Source of the DNA: Paraburkholderia polaris
GTDB lineage: Bacteria; Pseudomonadota; Gammaproteobacteria; Burkholderiales; Burkholderiaceae
Length of the DNA stretch: 64,000 bases
Direction: 5' to 3'
Assembly (NCBI RefSeq): GCF_012927345.1
Contig: NZ_JABBGJ010000001.1
Span: 62,001-126,000 of the forward strand
Position 1 is the stretch's first letter. The number at the start of each line of letters is the position of its first letter. The position numbers and the translations under genes are program-made. This document shows positions 16,567 through 25,389 of this stretch, piece by piece. The notes below the pieces were generated by a model. It was not told the DNA's origin, did not search any database, and saw nothing but the letters and a program-made list of their open reading frames with translations.

Positions 16567-17901
16567 TCAATCGCCAGCGGCGGCAACCGCAACAGCCGCG
16601 CCCGGCGCAAGCCGCACCCGCGACACCAGCCACGCCGCCAGCACGAACCACGCGGCGGCAATCGCAAACGCGACCACATAGGCAGGCCCCGCGCCCGCAA
16701 AACCCTTGACCCACGAGAGCATCCAGCCGGTACCCGCGGGCCCGAGGATCTGCGGCAGCACCATCGAAATATGCCAGATGCCCATGTCCTTGCCGGCCGA
16801 TGAGCCGGTCGGCAGTACTTCGAGTGCGAGCGCCCAGTCGACCGACTGATAAGCGCCGTACGCGGCGCTGAACACGAGCGCGACCGGCACCACCAGCACC
16901 AGTGCCGGATGCAGCGCGAGCAGCACGTATCCGACCGCCGCGCCGGCCATGATCCAGCTCGTCACCCGGACAATCGCGACCACGCCGTGCCGATCCGCCA
17001 GCCGCGCGCCCCAAACGCTGGCCGGAATCGCCAGCACCGCACCGGCGCCGAGCAGCGCGTTTAGCACGTCAACCGGATGATGCAGGCCGATGGCGTCTTG
17101 CAGATAGAACAGCATGAAGGTGAAGATCGACCAGATGCCCATGTTCGCGAAGAGCCGCGTCACCAGCACCCAGTAGAAGTTCGCATGCGCATGCGGGTCG
17201 AGATAGAACGACCTGACGAACGCGCGCCATGCGATCGGTTCGTGCGCAGCAACGGGCGTCGGTTCGCGCTTGCCGCGCACGGTGAAATACAGACAGACGA
17301 GTGCAATCGCGATGAATGCTCCAAGCGCCGCGCCAAGATGGCCCGGTTTATAGAGCGCGAGCAGCACGGCGTTGCCGGTCACGCTGCCCAGCACCGTCAT
17401 CACATTCAGCCACGCGCTGGCTCGAGTACGCTCGCCCGGAGGCACGACATCCGGCACCAGACCGGCATACGCGCCGGCAGCCCAGTTCCACCAGAACTGC
17501 AGATGCAGAAACGCAAGCGTATAGAGCAGCACGGTGCCGGCCGAGTCGAACGGCGCGAGCAGCGCGAGCGCGACGCAGGTGCCGAGCATGCCCGTCACGA
17601 TAAACGGCCGCCGCCTTCCGCCTGGCGCCACGCAACGGTCTGATAACGCGCCCGCCAGCGGCGCGACGACCAGCGCCATCGCCGCACCGGCCGCGATCAC
17701 GCTGCCGCTCACGCCTTCCTTGAGCGCGGCGTTCGGTCCGAGCAAGCGGGCAATCTGGTCCGGCACGATCACCGGCACGACGGTCATCCACTGCGCAAAC
17801 AGCGCAAACCACAATGCGGCGAGCTGCACATGGGTGAGCGTCGAAAAGCGCCGCGCCGACGACACGGTGCGGGTAACGGGCGCGGCGCTGGAGAGGCTCA
17901 T
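16567..17901 (-). CDS. MFS transporter
   Basis: A 444-residue carrier with twelve hydrophobic helices and the MFS loop motif after helix 2 (LAGALSDRCVAPGGRRRPFIV). The motif and layout resemble the sugar/disaccharide-cation symporter type (glycoside/SUT-like or general MFS_1). A helix-8/9 loop ARLADRHGVVAI repeats the motif in the second half. The substrate is not predictable. It starts 12 bases after the stop of the CorA-like gene, so the two are probably one transcript, and it ends eight bases from the end of the convergent HEPN-NACHT gene. Confidence 0.8.
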   Translation of the reverse strand: MSLSSAAPVTRTVSSARRFSTLTHVQLAALWFALFAQWMTVVPVIVPDQIARLLGPNAALKEGVSGSVIAAGAAMALVVAPLAGALSDRCVAPGGRRRPFIVTGMLGTCVALALLAPFDSAGTVLLYTLAFLHLQFWWNWAAGAYAGLVPDVVPPGERTRASAWLNVMTVLGSVTGNAVLLALYKPGHLGAALGAFIAIALVCLYFTVRGKREPTPVAAHEPIAWRAFVRSFYLDPHAHANFYWVLVTRLFANMGIWSIFTFMLFYLQDAIGLHHPVDVLNALLGAGAVLAIPASVWGARLADRHGVVAIVRVTSWIMAGAAVGYVLLALHPALVLVVPVALVFSAAYGAYQSVDWALALEVLPTGSSAGKDMGIWHISMVLPQILGPAGTGWMLSWVKGFAGAGPAYVVAFAIAAAWFVLAAWLVSRVRLAPGAAVAVAAAGD

Positions 17902-17913
17902 CTGCGCCGCCGT

Positions 17914-19632
17914 TCAGGGTCGCCGCACCAGATCGGCGGCGCTCGACGCGGACGCGCGCTCTTCCGAACTCTGCAGCATCTGATCGAGCAGGGCGTCTTT
18001 GGCGCGGTCTTCCTGTTCTTCCTGCTCTTCCTGTTTTTCCTGCTCGGTGGCTTCGTCGCGGCCGTGGCTGCGCGCGTGATGGCTGGAGACACGCCGGTAC
18101 GTGCGCCAGAACACCAAAGCGAACACCGCAATACCGAACACCGCGCCGATCAGATCGGCCTTGCCTTCGAACGTGAAGTGGCCCAGCAACTGCGCGAAGC
18201 CTTTGATTAGCTCGCGTGCGATCGTCAGCGCGGTCAGCCCGGCAAACGCTCCGGCACCGACGGCGGTGAGCTTGCGCGCGCTATACGCGCGGCGCAACTC
18301 GCTCTCCGTGCGCAGGTAGGCGTCGATGTCGTTCACGTCGTCGGTGAATTCGCGGAACATCTGATCGAGACCGAGCGCGCGGCGAAATGCCCGGTTCAAC
18401 TCGTTGTGCATGCTGATGTGGCTGACCTGCGTGAAGCGGAACCAGTCGCGAAACAGTAGCGCGTCCCGGCGCAGCTCAGCGAACTTTTCGATGGTCTCCT
18501 CGGAACGGATGTCGTCGATGTGATGTGGCATCACCGAGCGGTGCGTGCGATCCACCAGAAAGCCCAATTCATGGGTCGCCAGCAGCGCAATCGGCACATA
18601 GTGCTGGCGCAGCGTATTGCTCTTATAGTCGAGCAGGAACGACGGCAATTCACCCGCGCCCGGTGCGGGCGCGACGATGGTCGCGCTGCCTTCCAGCGAC
18701 ACCGTATGCCCCACCGTCTCGAACGTCCGTACGCGCTCAATGCCGGCAAGCTGCGCGTCCACGACGTAATCGGTCGTGTAGTGGCGAGCGAGGTAGAGAC
18801 CGAAGTGATCGGCATCCGCATGTGTCATCGGCGTGGCGAAGCGGGCGTAGGTGTAGCTGCGCAGGCGCCGCGTGTCAGCGGGCTTGCCGGCGCCGATCAG
18901 GCTGCGCACCAGCTGGTCGAGCGAAAACGCCGGCGCGTCGAGCGGCGTGCCTTGCCGCTCCACCCAACGGAGTTTGTGCGCATGCGTGAGCGCCACCAGG
19001 ACCTCGAGTAGTTCGAGGGGCGTGAGCGCACCGCCGCCCAGCGGCGACGCGACTACGCGCACCGACATCAGCTGCTTGAGGGTCGACGGAAACACATACA
19101 GGTTCACCGCGTCGAGCGTGAGGGTCAGCGGCCTGGCTGCGACGCCGTGCGCTTCAAGCCGGGCCAATTCACGCCCGCGCCAGGTCAGCGCGATGCGCTT
19201 GCGCAGGCGCTGCTCGGGCGGCACGCTTTCTTCGTACAGGTCGGCGGAGTCAATCAGACGCTGCGCATGGACGCTGAGTTTGCAGCGGGTGGCGCGCAGC
19301 GGCACCGCCTCGCCGCCGCACGCCAGATCTCTGACATGGGGATAGAAGTCGCTGCCGACATCGCCGGGGGCTTTTTTCCAGACGCATTCGTTCGCATAAC
19401 GGCGGCTCAACGCGGCGAATTGATCGGGTGGCAAACCAGAGAGGGCGACGTCCGCCAGGGCGGCGAGCGGCGTTGACGGACAGATCGTCGGGGGTTCCGT
19501 GTCTGGCGACCAGAAGCGGGCCCACCACCCCTGCGGAGGGGGCGGCGGCTCCGGGAGATCGAATTCATAGAACAGATGAATCTCATGATCCGCAAGCACC
19601 TGCCCGGCAATCCCCGACCATGCGCCTGCCAT
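17914..19632 (-). CDS. CorA-like two-helix membrane protein of unknown function
   Basis: A 572-residue protein: a large soluble N-terminal part (1-400), a charged helical stretch (about 400-452), two membrane helices near 456-472 and 493-510, and an acidic glutamine/glutamate-rich tail (EQEKQEEQEEQED). A long soluble domain, a stalk helix and two C-terminal membrane helices is the architecture of CorA channels, but the GMN motif that lines the CorA pore is not present, and I do not recognise the N-terminal domain. The protein may form a membrane channel or effector; this is inference from layout only. ATG 19632 has AAGGA upstream. The MFS gene follows after 12 bases. Confidence 0.55.
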   Translation of the reverse strand: MAGAWSGIAGQVLADHEIHLFYEFDLPEPPPPPQGWWARFWSPDTEPPTICPSTPLAALADVALSGLPPDQFAALSRRYANECVWKKAPGDVGSDFYPHVRDLACGGEAVPLRATRCKLSVHAQRLIDSADLYEESVPPEQRLRKRIALTWRGRELARLEAHGVAARPLTLTLDAVNLYVFPSTLKQLMSVRVVASPLGGGALTPLELLEVLVALTHAHKLRWVERQGTPLDAPAFSLDQLVRSLIGAGKPADTRRLRSYTYARFATPMTHADADHFGLYLARHYTTDYVVDAQLAGIERVRTFETVGHTVSLEGSATIVAPAPGAGELPSFLLDYKSNTLRQHYVPIALLATHELGFLVDRTHRSVMPHHIDDIRSEETIEKFAELRRDALLFRDWFRFTQVSHISMHNELNRAFRRALGLDQMFREFTDDVNDIDAYLRTESELRRAYSARKLTAVGAGAFAGLTALTIARELIKGFAQLLGHFTFEGKADLIGAVFGIAVFALVFWRTYRRVSSHHARSHGRDEATEQEKQEEQEEQEDRAKDALLDQMLQSSEERASASSAADLVRRP

Positions 19633-20080
19633 GATTCATGTCCTTGCTTTTGACCGCGTGCTTTTGACCGTTTAACGACGGTAGGACATCGATCGGCATT
19701 GCGCAAGCGCCGCCATCGCGCGCGCGTTCGGCGCACCGCGCAGCGCTGCCGGGGCGCCGGGACTGTGGATCGATCAGCGTCATTAACTACGGTTTCCGCG
19801 CAGTTCGAATTGCAGTAGCTATCGTGTCAGGACAGCATCACAGCCCTTTTCTTGCCTTGGCCACTGTCAATTAATATCTTTTGCGACCTAATTGCGCCGG
19901 AAAAATATATTGGACGTCTTACCGGTGCTCTCGCATTATTCGTACTTTCCCAGCAAACGCCGCCCCGCTATCGCGCGCCACCGCCTACGGGCCATCGGCG
20001 CGCCGGCACTGTTTTCAACCGTGCAGTGGCTGAACCGGGCGCAATTCTAATTTCAATTACCCCAATACCTGAGGACACAG
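19633..20080. other. Intergenic region upstream of ilvD
   Basis: About 450 bases with no credible gene. An AT-rich patch around 19868-19910 (AATTAATATC, AAAAATATATTGG) is the best place for the ilvD promoter. I saw no leader-peptide attenuator or clear riboswitch. Confidence 0.4.
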
Positions 20081-21943
20081 ATGCCTGATTATCGATCACG
20101 AACTTCGACCCATGGCCGCAACATGGCCGGCGCCCGCGCCTTGTGGCGCGCCACCGGAATGAAGGACGGTGATTTCGGCAAGCCCATTATTGCGGTGGTG
20201 AACTCGTTCACCCAGTTCGTGCCGGGCCATGTGCATCTGCGCGACCTGGGTGCGCTGGTCGCGAAGGAAATCGAAGCGGCCGGCGGCGTAGCTAAAGAAT
20301 TCAACACCATCGCAGTGGACGACGGCATCGCCATGGGACACGGCGGCATGCTGTATTCGCTGCCCTCGCGCGAGCTGATTGCCGACTCGGTGGAATACAT
20401 GGTCAACGCGCACTGTGCCGACGCCATGGTCTGCATCTCCAATTGCGACAAGATCACCCCGGGCATGCTGATGGCCGCCATGCGCCTGAACATCCCCGTT
20501 GTGTTCGTCTCCGGCGGTCCGATGGAAGCGGGCAAGGTCAAATCGCCGACCGACGGCCAGGTGATCGCCAAGATCGACCTGATCGACGCGATGATCAAGG
20601 CGGCCGACCCGAAGGTCAGCGACGCGGAAGTAGCCGAAATCGAGCGCAGCGCCTGCCCGACGTGCGGTTCCTGTTCGGGCATGTTCACCGCGAACTCGAT
20701 GAACTGCCTGACCGAGGCCATCGGCCTCGCGTTGCCGGGCAACGGCACGATCGTCGCCACGCATGCATGGCGCAAGGGCCTGTTCGAACAGGCCGGGCGC
20801 CTGGTGGTGGACCTGTGCCGCCGCTACTATCAGGAAGAAGACGCGTCGGTCCTGCCGCGCAGCATCGCCAGCAAGCAGGCATTCGAGAACGCCATGGCGC
20901 TCGACGTGGCCATGGGCGGTTCGACCAATACCGTGCTGCATCTGCTGGCAGCGGCGCAGGAAGCCGGTGTCGATTTCACGATGTCCGACATCGATCGCAT
21001 CTCGCGCAAAGTGCCGTGCCTATGCAAAGCGGCGCCCGCAACCGACAAATACCATATCGAAGACGTGCATCGTGCCGGCGGCATTCTCGGCATTCTCGGT
21101 GAACTGGCCCGCGCGGATCTGCTCGACCTGTCGTGCGGCAACGTGCATAGCGGCACGCTGGACAATGCCATTGCGAAATGGGACGTCGCTGGCGGCGCGG
21201 GCGAAGAAGCGCAGAAATTTTTCCGCGCGGCCCCGGGCGGCATTCCGACTACCGTCGCGTTCAGCCAGGAAGCCACGTTCGCGTCGCTGGATACCGACCG
21301 CAAGACCGGTTGTATCCGCAGCAAGCAGGACGCGTATTCGAAAGACGGCGGCCTCGCCGTGCTCTACGGCAACCTCGCGGAGAAGGGTTGCATCGTCAAG
21401 ACCGCCGGTGTCGACGAATCGCAATGGATTTTCTCCGGGCGCGCGCGCGTCTTCGAGAGCCAGGACGACGCCGTCGAAGCCATTCTGGGCGACAAGGTGG
21501 TGGCGGGCGACGTGGTCGTGATCCGTTACGAAGGCCCGAAGGGCGGCCCGGGCATGCAGGAAATGCTTTACCCCACGTCGTATCTGAAATCCAAGGGCTT
21601 GGGCAAGACCTGCGCGCTGTTTACCGATGGCCGCTTCTCCGGCGGTTCGTCAGGGCTGGTGATCGGGCATGCTTCGCCGGAAGCGGCCGAAGGCGGCACG
21701 ATCGGCCTGGTGGAAGACGGTGATGTGATCGAGATCGACATTCCTACGCGCAAGATGCACCTGGTGGTGTCGGACGCGGAATTGGCACGCCGTCGCGAAG
21801 CCATGGAGGCACGCGGCGACAATGCCTGGATGCCGGTGGGTCGTGAGCGCGTGGTGTCGCAAGCGTTGCAGGCCTACGCGGCGCTGGCGACCTCGGCCGA
21901 CCGTGGCGCGGTACGGGATCTCTCGCAACTTAAGCGCAAGTGA
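20081..21943 (+). CDS. ilvD: Dihydroxy-acid dehydratase
   Basis: A 620-residue enzyme of the IlvD/Edd family that removes water from 2,3-dihydroxy-isovalerate and 2,3-dihydroxy-3-methylvalerate in valine and isoleucine synthesis. The Fe-S cluster cysteines are visible: C122 in [10 protein letters not shown] and C195 in [12 protein letters not shown], with nearby C192 and C198. The magnesium-binding DDG (80-82) and the C-terminal GRFSGGSSG motif are intact. GAGG upstream supports ATG 20081. The length and motifs match the E. coli type. It is a single-gene unit closed by a hairpin. Confidence 0.96.
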   Translation: MPDYRSRTSTHGRNMAGARALWRATGMKDGDFGKPIIAVVNSFTQFVPGHVHLRDLGALVAKEIEAAGGVAKEFNTIAVDDGIAMGHGGMLYSLPSRELIADSVEYMVNAHCADAMVCISNCDKITPGMLMAAMRLNIPVVFVSGGPMEAGKVKSPTDGQVIAKIDLIDAMIKAADPKVSDAEVAEIERSACPTCGSCSGMFTANSMNCLTEAIGLALPGNGTIVATHAWRKGLFEQAGRLVVDLCRRYYQEEDASVLPRSIASKQAFENAMALDVAMGGSTNTVLHLLAAAQEAGVDFTMSDIDRISRKVPCLCKAAPATDKYHIEDVHRAGGILGILGELARADLLDLSCGNVHSGTLDNAIAKWDVAGGAGEEAQKFFRAAPGGIPTTVAFSQEATFASLDTDRKTGCIRSKQDAYSKDGGLAVLYGNLAEKGCIVKTAGVDESQWIFSGRARVFESQDDAVEAILGDKVVAGDVVVIRYEGPKGGPGMQEMLYPTSYLKSKGLGKTCALFTDGRFSGGSSGLVIGHASPEAAEGGTIGLVEDGDVIEIDIPTRKMHLVVSDAELARRREAMEARGDNAWMPVGRERVVSQALQAYAALATSADRGAVRDLSQLKRK

Positions 21944-21988
21944 AGCAGAACGGCTCTGTCGCGCCAAGGCGATCAGGGCCAAAGAGAT

Positions 21989-22012
21989 CGATAGGCCGAG
22001 TAAGGCCTATCG
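21989..22012 (+). terminator. ilvD terminator hairpin
   Basis: A perfect 9-bp stem CGATAGGCC / GGCCTATCG with a six-base loop starts 45 bases after the ilvD stop. No clear T-run follows. Confidence 0.55.
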
Positions 22013-22222
22013 GTCGCGGTGCTGATCGGCCTACAGGCGTCGACCAGCGACAGCCGCGGACGGCCACGCCCTCGCAATGAGTGCGGGCCGCCCCGATACC
22101 CCCCGCATCGGGTGGGTAAGCTGGCAAATGCTCCGGAACGTCACGCTCCAAACTTATCATTCCAACGGTGCGTTCCATCATTGCCATGTGCCCCGTTCAC
22201 CGGGAAGTATCGAAGGTTGGGG

Positions 22223-22411
22223 TTACCCGCTAAGTTCGGCGACAAGGCCGGACAGGCGGGCAATGCGGTAGCGGTACAGGGGTGCTTGCGGACAATTTTT
22301 TAGATGTTCGACGCGATCTCGCCAGTATGTCGGCGGAAAAGGTTTTTGTGGCGCGCATGCGATCACGCGTTCTAAATGAACGAGTTCGCTTTCGAAAAGG
22401 TGGTGGTGCAT
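22223..22411 (-). CDS. Small protein of unknown function
   Basis: A possible 62-residue protein starting MHHHLFESELVHLERV and ending in RYRIARLSGLVAELSG. It is basic and predicted helical. A GGGGGA stretch nine bases before the ATG at 22411 is a plausible ribosome site. The pattern of an N-terminal helix, a PPTYWRDRVEHL segment and a final basic helix resembles small uncharacterised proteins common in Burkholderia genomes, but I cannot name a family. A longer open frame to 22537 exists without support. Confidence 0.35.
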   Translation of the reverse strand: MHHHLFESELVHLERVIACAPQKPFPPTYWRDRVEHLKNCPQAPLYRYRIARLSGLVAELSG

Positions 22412-23221
22412 TGTTTGAATCCCCCGTGGATGGCCAGTCTGGTCCGTTCGCGACGCCGCTAACAATCTGACACCGCGTAGGGCTGCTAAAGCAGATTCTC
22501 TTTCCGCGCAGTGGATCTCGGCGGCTATGCAATGCAAAAAGACCGCTGACCTGGCTCTCCAGATAAATCTGTCGGAGTGGCCGGGTGTGCGAGTGCCGCG
22601 GTCAGATTATTTGAATGCTCTGCTGAGGATCGGTGGATTTGCCGCGGTCGGCGCAGGCTAATTAAAAAGGGCGAGCCGCCGCTGCTTGTCCCCGGAAGGG
22701 GGCAACGACGGCCGAACCCCGCAGCGTCTCGCCCGGTGCGTAGCCAGACGAATTCCGCCATTTCGGCGCCACGCATCGCAACGATCTTCTCTACGGAAGC
22801 ATTCAGTCGCCATGTGTCGACACACGACAGTCACAACTACAGCACGGCCCTCTCTCAATCTGCCACCATCGACTCGGTGTCGTTGGCGTCGATCGGCGCG
22901 TCGGCAATAATTCGGAAAACTAACCGAAGGATCGTGATGACTAGCGGCGATCCCTCGATCAGCGACGTCGGCTATCCAGCAACAAAAACGGGACGTCGCC
23001 GGACGTCGGTGCATCGAATACATTGCAGCGCGCGATCTTGTTTGGTCTCTCAGGCTCCCCGGTATTTCGGACAGATTCATTGCACGTTCTGGGCGCCGCT
23101 ACCGCCTGTCTGGGCTGTTCTTTTGAGGCGGTGATCGCTATCGGTTTTAAGTAAGCAATGATCGTGCCATATCGGTAAGCCGCGTGGAAGCGGGAACATC
23201 GGAACATTTCATTCACGACAT
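22412..23221. other. Gene-poor stretch
   Basis: About 800 bases in which open frames on both strands lack any recognisable domain, and the composition does not favour one frame. No RNA gene was recognised. It may be decayed coding sequence. Confidence 0.3.
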
Positions 23222-23308
23222 TGGACAGTCCCGTCCATGTGTTGCGTTGAAAGTGGACGATTTCGTCCAATTGAGTGGTTCCGGCACGTTGAGGGGCCAT
23301 TTCGTCCA
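23222..23308. repeat. Tandem TGGAC-N6-GTCCA palindromes
   Basis: TGGACAGTCCCGTCCA lies at 23222-23237 and TGGACGATTTCGTCCA at 23254-23269, 32 bases apart, about three helical turns. A third degenerate copy at 23293-23308 ends in CATTTCGTCCA. Such an array could be operator or enhancer sites, for instance for the nearby sigma-54 activator, or transposase-binding repeats at the end of a lost insertion sequence. No -24/-12 promoter could be placed beside it. Confidence 0.5.
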
Positions 23309-23372
23309 CTTGGGGGGCGAAATCGATAAGGAGGCTGGGAAGCGTTTGGGACAGGGCCGATTAAGGCGAGAA

Positions 23373-23406
23373 CATCCGGCGCGGCAATCGCGCGCCGCGC
23401 CGGATG
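23373..23406 (-). terminator. Stem-loop after the racemase operon
   Basis: A perfect 12-bp stem CATCCGGCGCGG / CCGCGCCGGATG with a ten-base loop lies 23 bases past the stop of the leftward operon. Read leftward, it is followed by TTCTCGCCTTAAT, so it may act as an intrinsic terminator. Confidence 0.65.
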
Positions 23407-23428
23407 GACATGGAGAGACGCGCGGCGG

Positions 23429-24166
23429 TTACGACTGGAGGCTGACCTTACTGTAGGTCAGCCGGCTGGGGCGCACCTGCATACGAACCAGCGACACGAG
23501 GAAGCTGAAACCGGCCTGATTCGGATCGATCACCGGCACATAGGCGCCCAGTTCCTCGCTAAGCAGCGTGGAGACGCGGCTCGCGACGTCCACGAAACCT
23601 GTGCACCCGAGCAGAATGGCTTGCGCGCCGTCGTCCTTGATCGCCTTCAGCGCCGCTTCAAAGGTGTGAACGACCACTACGTCGATGTTGTCGAGTTGCG
23701 CGACGGGGCAATCGATCGCGCGGATCGACGCGAAAGAGTCCTCAATGCCATAGGTTTGTGGATGACCGCGCTGCATCGCGAGCGTGCTTTGCAGGATCGT
23801 GATGATCGAGAATCGCTGGCTGAGCGCTAGGGCTGTGAACGCCGAAGCGGGAAAACCGCCGATGATCGGAATGTCGATCACCTCGCGCGCGGCTTCAACG
23901 CCGCACATATCGAAGTCGGTCAGCCAGATGCCGTCGAAACCGTCGTTTGCGATGGCCTGCGCGAGTTCGACCACCGGCATGCCGTTCTGCAGCCAGTTCG
24001 TGCGGTTCTCAATGTCGGGATGCCCCTCGGTGATGTTGCGAATCTCGACCTGTACGTCGGGCGGTACGACTGGCGCGATCGCCTTCAGGATGCGGTCGTT
24101 GTATTGCGACGTGGCGACGGGCACGAGCACGCAGATGCGCAGAGGTGACTTCAAAGGTGAGTTCAA
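23429..24166 (-). CDS. Asp/Glu/hydantoin racemase family protein
   Basis: A 245-residue protein of the two-cysteine racemase superfamily. The first catalytic cysteine is in LTDFDMCGVEAA (about residue 88) and the second in AILLGCTGF (about 188). These enzymes racemise amino acids or hydantoins, or act as maleate isomerase-like enzymes; the present substrate is unknown. The start is TTG 24166, which shares four bases (TTGA) with the stop of the DUF917 gene and has GGGAGA upstream, implying translational coupling. It is the last gene of a three-gene operon. Confidence 0.78.
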   Translation of the reverse strand: MNSPLKSPLRICVLVPVATSQYNDRILKAIAPVVPPDVQVEIRNITEGHPDIENRTNWLQNGMPVVELAQAIANDGFDGIWLTDFDMCGVEAAREVIDIPIIGGFPASAFTALALSQRFSIITILQSTLAMQRGHPQTYGIEDSFASIRAIDCPVAQLDNIDVVVVHTFEAALKAIKDDGAQAILLGCTGFVDVASRVSTLLSEELGAYVPVIDPNQAGFSFLVSLVRMQVRPSRLTYSKVSLQS

Positions 24167-25389
24167 GATGCGTCTCCCTTACGCACGGACTGGAGCGACT
24201 GGAGTGATTCCAGCGGCACATACGGGCCGAGATAGCCGAGCGAGTTCAGCAACTGCATGAAGCTGTCGAGGATCAGGCCTGGCTTGCGCAGTTCGGCTTC
24301 GGCACGCCAGGCGATTAGTGTCACGGGACGCTTGCCGATCACCGGGTTCAGCGAACCGTCATCTTGCACAAGATCGCCGTTACTGAAGATCGACTGGCCT
24401 TCGCCACCGACGAAATAGGCGACGCTGTCCGGCGACAGCACGATCGGCTGAGGACACGCGCTGTCCCACGCGAGCAGCGACTCGTTCTGGTACATCACCG
24501 TGTAGGTACGCTGGCCGGCCTGAATGCGAATCTTGCCGACGTCGAAGCCGCCGCTCGTATCGACTTCCGCCGAGACCAGCTCGCCGGGCTCGGAGATGGC
24601 CCGCGCGGCGAGCCCGCAATGTTCGGCGAGATAGCCGATCATCTGCCGGGCGCTGCCAATCTGCCCGGCTTGCAATGCGCGCCCAAGGTCCAGTGCGCGC
24701 GTCAACGTGCCACGAATCGGCGTCGCGCGGCCGATGTCGGTCGGCTTCATGACCCACATCGCGAGGCCGCCAAACTGGCCGAATTCGGGATCGGCGACGA
24801 CCGGCCGCATCATCTGCTCGACGATCGCCGACACGTCGCGTTGATGGGTCGGACCGCCGTGGTTGCTGTCGCGCGGCGTCACGTCGAGCTCGACGCACAG
24901 GCCGCCCTGGCTCACGAGGAACGCCGGGCGTGGATCGATCTCGGCGGCCGCGAAGGTGAGCATTGGCAGCGAGGGCACGGCGCGGCCGGCGCCGTCGGCG
25001 TCGATGACCGCGAGGCCGAGCTTCGCTGCCACCAGCGCCGCCACCGTAAAGCCCAGCGCGCCGCTTTCCGGCGGCATCACATAAGCAAGCTTCACGGATT
25101 GCGAAGCGAGCCGGGTCTGGACGTTCTGCACGGCCGTCACTGGCCCGATCGGGTAGGTCGCTGAGTTGATTGCTTCCGGCGCGCCGAGATAGGCGACCAT
25201 GACTGCCGCGCCTTCTGTGGCCTCGTCGACCGACACGACCTTGACCGTGTCGGCCGGGTAGTAATCGCCGGCTACAAAATGCGCGGCAAGGTGCCGCGCG
25301 GATTCGATCGTGCCACCGCCGCCGCTGCCGAAGAACGCTGCTCCCAATAGCAGCGGTTCCAGATCTTCCCGACGTAATTCATATGCCAT
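24163..25389 (-). CDS. DUF917 family protein (S-methyl-thiohydantoin desulfurase-like)
   Basis: A 408-residue protein with the DUF917 layout: N-terminal FFGSGGGGTIESA glycine loop, YLGAPEAI segment, VIDADGAGRAVPSLPM motif (about residues 126-141) and a C-terminal domain. Members of this family occur with hydantoinases, permeases and Asp/Glu racemases; one characterised group desulfurises methyl-thiohydantoin. That link, plus the racemase gene overlapping downstream, suggests processing of a hydantoin or cyclic amino-acid derivative. ATG 25389 has AAGGA eight bases upstream and overlaps the end of the regulator gene by 11 bases. Confidence 0.8.
   Translation of the reverse strand: MAYELRREDLEPLLLGAAFFGSGGGGTIESARHLAAHFVAGDYYPADTVKVVSVDEATEGAAVMVAYLGAPEAINSATYPIGPVTAVQNVQTRLASQSVKLAYVMPPESGALGFTVAALVAAKLGLAVIDADGAGRAVPSLPMLTFAAAEIDPRPAFLVSQGGLCVELDVTPRDSNHGGPTHQRDVSAIVEQMMRPVVADPEFGQFGGLAMWVMKPTDIGRATPIRGTLTRALDLGRALQAGQIGSARQMIGYLAEHCGLAARAISEPGELVSAEVDTSGGFDVGKIRIQAGQRTYTVMYQNESLLAWDSACPQPIVLSPDSVAYFVGGEGQSIFSNGDLVQDDGSLNPVIGKRPVTLIAWRAEAELRKPGLILDSFMQLLNSLGYLGPYVPLESLQSLQSVRKGDAS

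Noticed and set aside
17914..19632. Genuine CorA magnesium channel
   Set aside because: Two C-terminal helices fit, but there is no GMN motif at the pore and the N-terminal domain is not recognisable.
23254..23320. Sigma-54 promoter (GGCAC / TTGC) next to the palindromes
   Set aside because: A GGCAC occurs at 23283-23287, but no TGC lies at the required distance.
23184..23456. 90-residue rightward frame across the tandem palindromes
   Set aside because: Composition and the overlap with the palindromes and terminator hairpin argue against coding; no domain recognised.
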